Shown here: in pieces, positions 5,773-11,314 of the stretch
How positions within the stretch are numbered: the first letter of the stretch is position 1
How the letters are laid out: each line of letters starts with the position of its first letter
Source of the DNA: a virus
Length of the DNA: 48,523 nt
Virus record (IMG/VR): IMGVR_UViG_3300049846_001244
Coordinates: 1 to 48,523 of that record
Direction: 5' to 3' (one strand)
Made by a program: the position numbers and the translations under genes
Notes under the pieces: generated by a model
Database searches by the model: none
What the model saw: the letters and a program-made list of their open reading frames with translations, nothing else
Told to the model about the DNA's origin: nothing

Positions 5773-5966
5773 ATTTTGAAACAATTGAATTGCTTTTTGA
5801 TTGGGGATTTGAAATTGAACTATACGAAACGATTTTAAATGATATTCCTATCATAGGAATTACTGTCCCCAACATTCAAGAATTGTATGCCATAGAAGAA
5901 TTCTTAAACGAAAATGTTATACCCTATGAGGTGACAAAATTAGAAGATAATTGGCTGATATCATAA
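5769..5966 (+). CDS. Small acidic hypothetical protein, 65 aa
   Basis: ATG 5769 overlaps the stop of array B (ATGA) and uses the GGGAGG encoded by the array's last Trp-Glu as ribosome binding site, exactly as at 2209. The product (MNFETIELLFDWGF, then PNIQELYAIEEFL) is acidic with alternating helices and strands, but I recognise no family. Its sequence is unrelated to the protein that follows array A, so the arrays sit in front of different partners. Confidence 0.65.
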   Translation: MNFETIELLFDWGFEIELYETILNDIPIIGITVPNIQELYAIEEFLNENVIPYEVTKLEDNWLIS

Positions 5967-5983
5967 TTTAATAGGAAACTAAT

Positions 5984-6349
5984 ATGGCAACTAGAGCATT
6001 TATCGCAATGGTAAACGAATCCGATATTTCCGCAATATACACCCATTGGGATGGGTACCCAGACCACCATCTCCCAATATTAGAGAAATCCTTTAACACA
6101 CCAGAAAGGGTAAAGGAACTAATTTCCCTTGGTGATTTATCCATATTAGGTAATCGAATAGTACCAGAAATAGAATTCGATACTCCGGAACGTGATGTTT
6201 GCGTACCATATACCGCCAGAGGCGAGAAATTGAATATCACTAAGGCCTACACTAATCCTGGTTTGGTAAATAAAGCCAAACACCAAGGAGCTGAATACTT
6301 GTATACATTTAAAAAAGACAGACTATGGTACGTCATGAAATTACTCTAA
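5984..6349 (+). CDS. Conserved phage protein of the HWDGYP type, 121 aa
   Basis: The N-terminus MATRAFIAMV with IYTHWDGYPDHHLP (~residues 18-31) and LISLGDLSIL (~45-54) matches a conserved family of unknown function common in T4-like and other phages. Later blocks (FDTPERDVCVPYTARGE, then the closing LYTFKKDRLWYVM) also fit. GGAAAC precedes ATG 5984. The gene's last 8 codons are overlapped in another frame by the start of array C. Probably cytosolic; role unknown. Confidence 0.75.
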   Translation: MATRAFIAMVNESDISAIYTHWDGYPDHHLPILEKSFNTPERVKELISLGDLSILGNRIVPEIEFDTPERDVCVPYTARGEKLNITKAYTNPGLVNKAKHQGAEYLYTFKKDRLWYVMKLL

Positions 6350-6528
6350 GAGACCAACTATGGGGCCAACTAAGGGGCCAACTAAGGGGCCAACTATATG
6401 GCCAACTATGGGGCCAACTATCGGACCAACTATATGTCCAACTATTGGACCAACTATATGGCCAACTATCGGACCAACTATGGGACCAACTAGAGGACCA
6501 ACTATGGGACCAACTAATGGGCAATTAA
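6325..6528 (+). CDS. Tetrapeptide-array protein C (14 xQLx units), unusual start
   Basis: Fourteen xQLx tetrads are preceded by MVRHEITLR and end in GN. Unlike A and B, the array lacks the MNIE head and LWEDL tail. Its only ATG lies within the preceding gene in another frame without a clear ribosome binding site, and the CDS overlap is 25 bp. The product may be made by coupled reinitiation, or the array may be an untranslated remnant that lost its head. Part of the array matches array A closely. Function unknown. Confidence 0.5.
   Translation: MVRHEITLRDQLWGQLRGQLRGQLYGQLWGQLSDQLYVQLLDQLYGQLSDQLWDQLEDQLWDQLMGN
6352..6519 (+). repeat. 12-bp tandem repeat array C, 14 units
   Basis: Fourteen in-frame 12-bp units with an invariant CAACTA core. 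Units 6-10 reproduce a block of array A nearly base for base. The array begins immediately after the stop of the 5984 gene. Confidence 0.92.
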
Positions 6529-6718
6529 ATTAGTAAAAGTCGATAACTATGTTTTACCCATTCCCACCCCTCAATATAAGATTTGGAAACGTAATAACCC
6601 GAAAATGAGTCTCCGAGGATGCTCACCATTCGATTATTCTAGCATGGTTATAGTAGTACTATCAAAATGAGCCCAAAATGAATGGTTAGCGTATATAAGA
6701 CCGATATAATGATCTAGT
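6529..6718. other. Intergenic DNA after array C
   Basis: About 190 bp with no convincing gene. Two short overlapping frames of about 20 codons start at ATGs near 6549 and 6605, but neither has a ribosome binding site or a recognisable product. A TATAAT occurs near 6704 without a good -35. Confidence 0.5.
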
Positions 6719-6774
6719 GATTTTTCGTAGATTCCAAAATAATTATTGCAATACGGAACCCCATATGCTATACT
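6719..6774 (+). promoter_or_regulatory. Predicted early promoter with upstream TTCGTA box
   Basis: TTGCAA (6746-6751), 17-bp spacer, TATACT (6769-6774) followed by GGTATTATAG. TTCGTAGATTCC begins at 6724, 22 bp before the -35. It drives the gene at 6810. Confidence 0.82.
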
Positions 6775-6809
6775 GGTATTATAGTGAATGAGTTATTGAG
6801 GAAATTGAT

Positions 6810-7514
6810 ATGAACGACCGACGTTATTACATCTCAACCGGCAGCAAGGGTGCTCAATTTACCCTCCGATGTGAATGGCTGGATCGTGGATATCTCAAGG
6901 ACAATTATGTTTGCAACCTCGGCACTAATCCTGAAGTGGCGGTGGAAAAGGCTCGTCGCCTTTCCGGGCAAAAAAGTTTTACGTTTGCCTGCGGTAAATC
7001 CCTAAATCCTTATGGCTCTAATGAAGATTCAAATGATGCCCATGATGGGCATGTTGTGCAATTTGGAAAATATAGGGGCTATGCTATCCTTGATGCAATT
7101 GCAGAGGACCCTAATTGGGTTATGTGGTATGCTGATGATACGTCCGCAAAAGTAGATCCTTGTTATGATGATGAACTGCAATCAATCCGATGGGCTAATG
7201 TTATGGAGCACGAAAGGCGTTCCGAGGAGCGTTACCTTGCATCTTTGAATAGAGCACCAATCACCTGGAAGGAAGGTGATAAAATTCAATTCACCGGTGA
7301 GGTGATTAAAGCCGAATCCGGTCGCGATAAATTTGGATACCATGAAAAATATACAGTTAAGTCCTTCGATGGAAACCTATTCTGGTTTAAGACCACCAGC
7401 AATTCCTTTGCTGATGTTACTATTGGAAGTAAGATTACCGTAAAGGGAACCGTTAGTGGAGTAAAAGATACTATGACGTTTATTAAAAGCCCAAAATGCA
7501 TCAATATCGTATAA
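6810..7514 (+). CDS. FGKYRG (ExoX-C-like) plus OB-fold-like protein
   Basis: In this 234-aa protein, residues 82-110 contain FGKYRG and EDPNWVMWYAD, matching the short domain found at the C-terminus of exonuclease X/RNase T-like proteins and in phage DNA-metabolism proteins. Residues ~151-234 (ITWKEGDKIQFTGEV, FKTTSNSF, GSKITVKGTV) look like an OB fold, suggesting single-stranded nucleic acid binding. The N-terminal ~60 residues are unassigned and there is no exonuclease catalytic domain. It has its own boxed promoter and heads a unit with the 7529 gene. The nucleic-acid role is inference. Confidence 0.65.
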   Translation: MNDRRYYISTGSKGAQFTLRCEWLDRGYLKDNYVCNLGTNPEVAVEKARRLSGQKSFTFACGKSLNPYGSNEDSNDAHDGHVVQFGKYRGYAILDAIAEDPNWVMWYADDTSAKVDPCYDDELQSIRWANVMEHERRSEERYLASLNRAPITWKEGDKIQFTGEVIKAESGRDKFGYHEKYTVKSFDGNLFWFKTTSNSFADVTIGSKITVKGTVSGVKDTMTFIKSPKCINIV

Positions 7515-7528
7515 TGAGGAGACACACC

Positions 7529-7729
7529 ATGGGAATAGATGTTAAAACATTAGAAATTACCGTATCATTAGATGATATTAAACAGATTACTGGAGATGAT
7601 ACCATTGAATTAAGTGAGTTCGACCATGAGTGCCTAATATATGAATTGGAACAAAAGATTACTCAAGAATTCCTCCGTGGTGCAATATTGGAATTAATTG
7701 GTAAATATTCAAATAAGAGATTTTCGTAG
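7529..7729 (+). CDS. Small hypothetical protein, 66 aa
   Basis: ATG 7529 (MGIDVKTLEI) has GAGGAG upstream; an earlier in-frame ATG at 7496 lies inside the previous gene and is rejected. The sequence alternates a beta strand (TLEITVSLDDI) with an acidic helix (LIYELEQKITQEFLRGAILELIG). No family is recognised. The stop codon lies within the TTTTCGTAG box of the next promoter, as in the gene at 4990. Confidence 0.65.
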   Translation: MGIDVKTLEITVSLDDIKQITGDDTIELSEFDHECLIYELEQKITQEFLRGAILELIGKYSNKRFS

Positions 7730-7773
7730 ATATCCATATTGTCCTTGCAATACGGAATCCACTATGCTATACT
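7719..7773 (+). promoter_or_regulatory. Predicted early promoter with upstream TTCGTA box
   Basis: TTGCAA (7745-7750), 17-bp spacer, TATACT (7768-7773), then GGTATTATAG. TTCGTAGATATCC begins at 7723, again 22 bp before the -35. Confidence 0.82.
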
Positions 7774-7830
7774 GGTATTATAGAGTAAATTAGAGGATGA
7801 ATTAAGATTTTTACTGTAAGGAAACAAACC

Positions 7831-8256
7831 ATGGCGTACTTTTCCCAAGAAATGAAAAAAGAATTGGCACCGGCCGTTAATGCGGTTCTAAAAAAATACG
7901 GCGTTAAAGCAACCTTAGCGGTCCACAATCATCTTTCCTTTGTTGTCAATATTAAATCCTCCAAACATGATTTCCTTGGTGTGTTTCAAGCCTGTAATGA
8001 TGAAGAGGCTGAACGACGTGGTATAAAAAAATGTAATATTGGTACGTACCTCCAAATTAGTGAATATCACGTTGCCGATCAAATGAGGAGCCAGGGCAGA
8101 GAGGACCTCGCATGTTTCTTCGAAGAACTAATCTCCGCAATGAAGGGAAATAGATGGTTCGATAAAAGTGATATACAATCAGATTATTTCCATATTGCAT
8201 ATTACCTCGATATCAATATTGGAAAATGGAATAAGCCTTATGAACTTATCAAATAG
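7831..8256 (+). CDS. Conserved phage protein (MAYFSQEMKK family), 141 aa
   Basis: The head MAYFSQEMKKELAPAVNAVL, the middle LSFVVNIKSS and the end SDIQSDYFHIAYYLDINIG with GKWNKPY are hallmarks of a family I recall in many phages and some bacteria, with no established function. The fold appears to be mixed alpha/beta; no catalytic motif or membrane segment is visible. AAGGAAAC precedes ATG 7831. It is co-transcribed with the cREC-like gene ten bases downstream. Confidence 0.72.
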   Translation: MAYFSQEMKKELAPAVNAVLKKYGVKATLAVHNHLSFVVNIKSSKHDFLGVFQACNDEEAERRGIKKCNIGTYLQISEYHVADQMRSQGREDLACFFEELISAMKGNRWFDKSDIQSDYFHIAYYLDINIGKWNKPYELIK

Positions 8257-8265
8257 TGGACTAAC

Positions 8266-8589
8266 ATGAAAGTATACCTAGACGATATAAGAAAAACTCC
8301 ACCAGGATGGACCAGAACATACACCGCAAAGGAGACCATTGAACTATTGAAAACCGGCAAGGTCACAGAACTATCCTTAGACCATGATCTAAACCTCATA
8401 GATGCTAATGACAAGGAAGAAACCGGCTATGATGTCCTACTATGGATGGAGAAGGAGGTCTTTATGAATCACAATGTAAAGGTGGTGCCTAAGGCGATTC
8501 ATTTGCACACTGATAATGCTGTTGGTAAGGCAAAGATGAGGAAGGCCGTGGAGGTAATAATGAGGAAAGTGGAATCATTGGGGGAATAA
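8266..8589 (+). CDS. Cyclic-phosphate processing receiver-like (cREC) protein, 107 aa
   Basis: The layout of a cREC/REC-like domain is clear: LDD at residues 5-7 after the first strand (MKVYLDDIRKTPPGWTR), ELSLDHDL at 35-42, TGYDVLLW at 53-60 and IHLHTDNAVG at 78-87. These acidic and His residues match the pattern used to predict that the family acts on cyclic phosphates, which is a published prediction from sequence and not, to my knowledge, shown biochemically. The protein is a stand-alone domain, as usual. A substrate such as a host cyclic nucleotide or RNA 2',3'-cyclic phosphate is speculation. Confidence 0.78.
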   Translation: MKVYLDDIRKTPPGWTRTYTAKETIELLKTGKVTELSLDHDLNLIDANDKEETGYDVLLWMEKEVFMNHNVKVVPKAIHLHTDNAVGKAKMRKAVEVIMRKVESLGE

Positions 8590-8597
8590 TATTGGAG

Positions 8598-8632
8598 CGG
8601 GATCCTGTTTCAGGCAGGATAATGGGATCCCG
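8598..8632. repeat. Inverted repeat with alternative stems
   Basis: CGGGATCC (8598-8605) pairs with GGATCCCG (8625-8632). An alternative inner stem, ATCCTG (8602-8607) with CAGGAT (8615-8620), excludes the outer one. It lies between converging genes and could terminate transcription from either side, although neither flank has a T-tract. Confidence 0.55.
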
Positions 8633-8744
8633 TGATTCCCATTTTGACTTCTACTACCGGCAAACCACCACCCACACGTTGGCCTTCCACTATGATCACT
8701 GTGCGATCAACATCCTCAAAATTTTTGCGGCAAAATTTTTTCAC
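8610..8744 (-). CDS. Possible small minus-strand protein, 44 aa
   Basis: A GTG-initiated frame at 8744 reads 44 codons, including RTVIIVEGQRVGGGLPVVEV, and stops in the inverted repeat. It lies downstream of the 8764-9669 gene on the same strand. The plus strand also has an open frame here (TTG 8592, 65 codons) with unusual C-ending codons. I cannot tell which, if either, is used, and no family is recognised. Confidence 0.22.
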   Translation of the reverse strand: MKKFCRKNFEDVDRTVIIVEGQRVGGGLPVVEVKMGITGSHYPA

Positions 8745-8763
8745 CTTATTACGGATCAATTAT

Positions 8764-9669
8764 CTACCAAGGATCTCCAGAAAATTTAATAGGACTAGCA
8801 AGTTTTTCTGACTCAAACTTGGCACGCATCTTCAGTAGTTTTTTACTACCAGCACTAACACCTATCGACTCATTCCCAACTTTTTCAAGTTTAATTTGTC
8901 CTGTTCTCAGGGCACTCAGCTTTTCATTATTTAAGGGATCATCAACTTTTGCGGTGAAAGGTGACTTGTTCCCCATTCCTGTTACTTTAATATATGGAGG
9001 AAACAAATTCTCATTGGCATCCATCCACCCATTTAAAATATATTTACGAAGATCATTTTGATTCATAGATGATAACTTTTTCATCAATGCATCTCGAATT
9101 TGTTCCAGTACCTTGCTCCCTAATGCTTGTGTTTGTGCCTGCACTGCGGCGTTTGCTCTAATTGCGGATTTTCTTGCACTAGCACTCTGTGGTAGTTTAA
9201 ATTTTTTAATTGCATCGGTTTCACCTTTTGCAACAATTGCTTTTAGGTTTATCTTCAGGTCTTTCTCTATGGTTCCCATCCCAGGATTTTTAAAACCTAT
9301 GTCGCCCTTTCCTTTTGTGGACTTTGCTGATACACCTAGAAACTTTTTACCTTCAAATTCTAATAGAATATCGGAAGGATTCTTTTTGGAATCTACATCT
9401 TTTCCGACGGCTGCGGATAGAACTCCAGGTCGAGCAGTCCAATATACCTTTTTAACTTTCCCTTTATATCCATTTGATGCTGCCCACTTCATTACCTCAT
9501 TTGCCATTACCTTAGCCTTTTCAGATTGGGCTAATATGTCATCTCGGGTGGCTTGCTTTTCACGCATCTTGAGCTGTTTATCAGCTTCAGTATCAAAAGA
9601 TTTTTGATTGTTTAGGTAGAATCCGAGCATTATTTCATTAATGTCGGCAAGAATTGTATTGGCACTCAT
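8764..9669 (-). CDS. PD-(D/E)XK-like phage protein, putative late
   Basis: The 301-aa protein has a helical N-terminus, then NPSDILLEFEG (D100) and FLGVSAKS (K116), a spacing that resembles a PD-(D/E)XK nuclease core with Ser in place of the second acid, followed by DIGFKNPGMGTIEKDL. Long helices follow (AVQAQTQALGSKVLEQIRDALM). AGGAG precedes the ATG, and an ATAAATA late-type element lies 53 bp upstream on the same strand. Late expression of a nuclease-like protein would fit a capsid or injected protein, but that is inference; catalytic activity is unproven. Confidence 0.6.
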   Translation of the reverse strand: MSANTILADINEIMLGFYLNNQKSFDTEADKQLKMREKQATRDDILAQSEKAKVMANEVMKWAASNGYKGKVKKVYWTARPGVLSAAVGKDVDSKKNPSDILLEFEGKKFLGVSAKSTKGKGDIGFKNPGMGTIEKDLKINLKAIVAKGETDAIKKFKLPQSASARKSAIRANAAVQAQTQALGSKVLEQIRDALMKKLSSMNQNDLRKYILNGWMDANENLFPPYIKVTGMGNKSPFTAKVDDPLNNEKLSALRTGQIKLEKVGNESIGVSAGSKKLLKMRAKFESEKLASPIKFSGDPW

Positions 9670-9721
9670 TTATACTCCTGTAATCTGTCCACTAGTTTGG
9701 ACCATAGTAGAGAATCGGTCA

Positions 9722-9728
9722 TATTTAT
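9722..9728 (-). promoter_or_regulatory. Putative late promoter (ATAAATA, minus strand)
   Basis: ATAAATA on the minus strand at 9728-9722, 53 bp upstream of the start at 9669. The core is the one used by T4-like late transcription; distance is slightly longer than the 31-36 bp seen at most plus-strand late genes here. Confidence 0.5.
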
Positions 9729-9852
9729 TAAATCCTATCCAATGGATAAAATAGGATGATAGGCGATAATCTTTTCTTTCAGTAAGTTTATACAAAATTC
9801 CAAATCATTTTCTCCTATAACAAAAAATAATATTGCGGCCAATGAGGTGATA

Positions 9853-9881
9853 TTGACAAAGATAAAGATCAAATATATTAT
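9853..9881 (+). promoter_or_regulatory. Consensus-like TTGACA-17-TATTAT
   Basis: TTGACA (9853-9858), 17-bp spacer, TATTAT (9876-9881) is one of the best sigma70 matches in the window, but it overlaps the likely TTG start of the gene at 9853. If used, the transcript would begin near 9888 and could only express a shorter product from ATG 9898. Confidence 0.4.
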
Positions 9882-10044
9882 TCATGTTGAGGGGTCTATG
9901 GGGCCATTGCTGACGGGTTCTGGTGTTGATGCTTTTGATGCTTCCGAATTAAAGGGAATCAAATTGGTAAAAGTGAAGAACCCCAATATGGCTGCGGAGA
10001 AGGTTAACCGCCTAGTGAATATTGCTAATGCAACAAACAAATAG
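9853..10044 (+). CDS. Small hypothetical protein, 63 aa, TTG start
   Basis: TTG 9853 is preceded by GAGGTGAT, an excellent ribosome binding site, and the first residues (KIKIKYIIHVEG) form a plausible beta strand, so the long version is preferred; GTG 9847 and ATG 9898 (MGPLLTGSG, with GAGGGG upstream) are alternatives. The remainder, FDASELKGIKLVKVKN then AAEKVNRLVNIAN, looks like a small alpha/beta fold. No family is recognised. The TTG start coincides with a promoter-like TTGACA. Confidence 0.5.
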   Translation: MTKIKIKYIIHVEGSMGPLLTGSGVDAFDASELKGIKLVKVKNPNMAAEKVNRLVNIANATNK

Positions 10045-10073
10045 TTGCCTGGTTGTTTCTATTGTGATATGAT
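10045..10073 (+). promoter_or_regulatory. Predicted sigma70-type promoter
   Basis: TTGCCT (10045-10050), 17-bp spacer ending TGTGA, TATGAT (10068-10073), 20 bp before the ATG at 10093. The spacing and TGA before the -10 match the other early promoters. Confidence 0.65.
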
Positions 10074-10092
10074 GATTGCATAGTGTATAATA

Positions 10093-10329
10093 ATGGACGG
10101 ATGTAAGATGAATATGCAAGAGCAATCAAACGTCAATAGACTCGAAAAGGAGATTATAGGCGTATTAGGTCCAATCTGGGTTTTAGATTGGATAGATTCT
10201 GATTTATTTGCAACCAATATTGAAACACAAGAAACGTTCAAACTCTGGATACCAAGGTGGGTGAATAGTACCAAAGAAGAAAAATTGCTGGCCATTCTTA
10301 GTCAAATTAAATTTAAAATTAAGGAATAA
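10093..10329 (+). CDS. Small hypothetical protein, 78 aa
   Basis: The product has a helical N-terminus (QSNVNRLEKEIIGVLG), a Trp-containing strand region (PIWVLDWIDSDLF and TFKLWIPRWV) and a basic C-terminal helix (LAILSQIKFKIK). I recognise no family. ATG 10093 has no clear ribosome binding site; ATG 10108, which follows GGATG, is an alternative start. It is the first gene after its promoter and is followed four bases later by a micro-ORF at 10334. Confidence 0.62.
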   Translation: MDGCKMNMQEQSNVNRLEKEIIGVLGPIWVLDWIDSDLFATNIETQETFKLWIPRWVNSTKEEKLLAILSQIKFKIKE

Positions 10330-10333
10330 TATT

Positions 10334-10486
10334 ATGTGGATTTTAATAATCATTGCTACTTACCAAGACCCGTCATTAGACCATATAGAATTTAATAGAA
10401 AAGAAGATTGTGAACACGCCCAAGCGGTGGTCACTAGTTCAAAAGCGTGGGCGACTATACATGCGTATTGCGTTTATAAGGGTTAA
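10334..10486 (+). CDS. Short protein with hydrophobic N-terminus, 50 aa
   Basis: The frame reads MWILIIIATYQDPS, then HIEFNRKEDCEHAQAVV and AWATIHAYCVYKG. AAGGA lies about five bases before the ATG, and the frame sits tightly between two genes. The short hydrophobic start plus two Cys late in the sequence resembles small phage proteins of unknown role; it may be membrane associated or exported, although the N-terminal segment is too short to be certain. Confidence 0.62.
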   Translation: MWILIIIATYQDPSLDHIEFNRKEDCEHAQAVVTSSKAWATIHAYCVYKG

Positions 10487-10489
10487 CAT

Positions 10490-10714
10490 ATGCTTTGTCA
10501 CCTAAACATATCTGAAGATTTAAAAAAGTTATACTCAAAATTATCAACAGAAGTGAATGAATATTTGGCTGAGTTGGATGCACCTTTATATGATCAGGTT
10601 GAATTGGTAAGAAAAGTGATATTATCTGATAACTATATTAATATATTCGTTTCTATGCGTGATTTGGAAATTGAAATAATGTATGATATTATAGTTAGAC
10701 ATTTATCGCAATAG
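10490..10714 (+). CDS. Small helical protein with partial Leu tetrads, 74 aa
   Basis: The protein is mostly helical, with a short tetrad-like stretch (KKLY SKLS TEVN EYLA) followed by LYDQVELVRKVIL and an acidic C-terminal helix. It resembles the Leu-tetrad proteins at 1839 and 11947 more than any known family, though the periodicity is lost after four units. The gene begins four bases after the previous stop and overlaps by 12 bp the 3' end of the convergent minus-strand gene. Confidence 0.6.
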   Translation: MLCHLNISEDLKKLYSKLSTEVNEYLAELDAPLYDQVELVRKVILSDNYINIFVSMRDLEIEIMYDIIVRHLSQ

Positions 10715-11227
10715 TTTCAATAAACGTTTATCCAGAATACCATACGTTGATACACTGCCCGAATGGTATTTCATTCCTTCATTTTGGATTATGGCATTGA
10801 ACCCAGCCTCTTTAATGATCTTCAGTATGTCATTAACGTGAACCCATTCCCATACTTGTTTGTGCCCAGCAAATTTTAATTCTCGGCATCGTTCTACCAA
10901 ATTGATTGCTTTGGTTTCATTTATTTTGCGGGTTGCAAATCTCTCTTCTAATATTTGTTCAATGAGTCTCTCCTGTATGTCCTTGTACTGTACTGATGTC
11001 TCTACAGCCCTATATCCTAGGTTGAGTGGTTCTAATTTTGATAGATCCAATGAGAATGTCTTTAGTTCCCCGTCTTTGCTTTGGTATATTTCGGCGTGTT
11101 CTTTGGATGTGGATACCCAGATAATATCTTTGGTTTTGGATTCATCAAATTTGGATGATAGCCCTCTGTATACCTCTATGGTGACTTCATTAATTTGGAA
11201 GAATGTTTGAAAGTTTTTTATTGCCAT
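10703..11227 (-). CDS. ADP-ribosyltransferase-like protein, putative
   Basis: The 174-aa protein carries EVYRGLSS (R21) and IIWVSTSKEHAEIY (STS at 39-41), which resemble the R and STS motifs of R-S-E-type ADP-ribosyltransferases, and a C-terminal AGFNAIIQNEG region where an ExE would be expected but is not clear. T4 encodes ADP-ribosyltransferases (Alt, ModA, ModB) that modify host proteins, so such a protein would make sense here. The start at 11227 lacks a ribosome binding site, and an ATAAATA core lies only eight bases upstream. The match is at motif level and could be wrong. Confidence 0.5.
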   Translation of the reverse strand: MAIKNFQTFFQINEVTIEVYRGLSSKFDESKTKDIIWVSTSKEHAEIYQSKDGELKTFSLDLSKLEPLNLGYRAVETSVQYKDIQERLIEQILEERFATRKINETKAINLVERCRELKFAGHKQVWEWVHVNDILKIIKEAGFNAIIQNEGMKYHSGSVSTYGILDKRLLKLLR

Positions 11228-11241
11228 ATGGTATTATTTAT

Positions 11242-11270
11242 TTGAATTGGTGGGGTTGGTGTGATAGAAT
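11242..11270 (+). promoter_or_regulatory. Predicted sigma70-type promoter
   Basis: TTGAAT (11242-11247), 17-bp spacer ending TGTGA, TAGAAT (11265-11270), 45 bp before the gene at 11315. It is divergent from the minus-strand gene starting at 11227. Confidence 0.62.
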
Positions 11271-11314
11271 GGATATATGGTTTTGGTAAAAAAAATCTTT
11301 AGGAGTTTAAGGAA

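Noticed and set aside
5543-5875. Minus-strand frame with GPIVGPLVG repeats across array B
   Set aside because: It is the reverse reading of the CAACTA repeat. It has no ribosome binding site, runs against the operon and has no partner on that strand.
6333-6524. Minus-strand frame with SWSHSWS repeats across array C
   Set aside because: It is a mirror of the 12-bp repeat, open only because the repeat is in phase in every frame.
8592-8789. Plus-strand TTG-started 65-codon frame
   Set aside because: It overlaps the end of the minus-strand gene at 8764, starts inside an inverted repeat without a clear ribosome binding site and resembles nothing known; it is mentioned only under the intergenic region.
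9113-9607. Plus-strand 164-codon frame opposite the PD-(D/E)XK-like gene
   Set aside because: The minus strand has AGGAG, a late promoter and a plausible fold. The plus frame is Phe/Ser/Ala-rich, as expected for an antisense shadow.
11235-11241. Late promoter for the ADP-ribosyltransferase-like gene
   Set aside because: The ATAAATA core is only eight bases from the start codon, leaving almost no leader and no ribosome binding site. It is mentioned in the text but not listed as a promoter.
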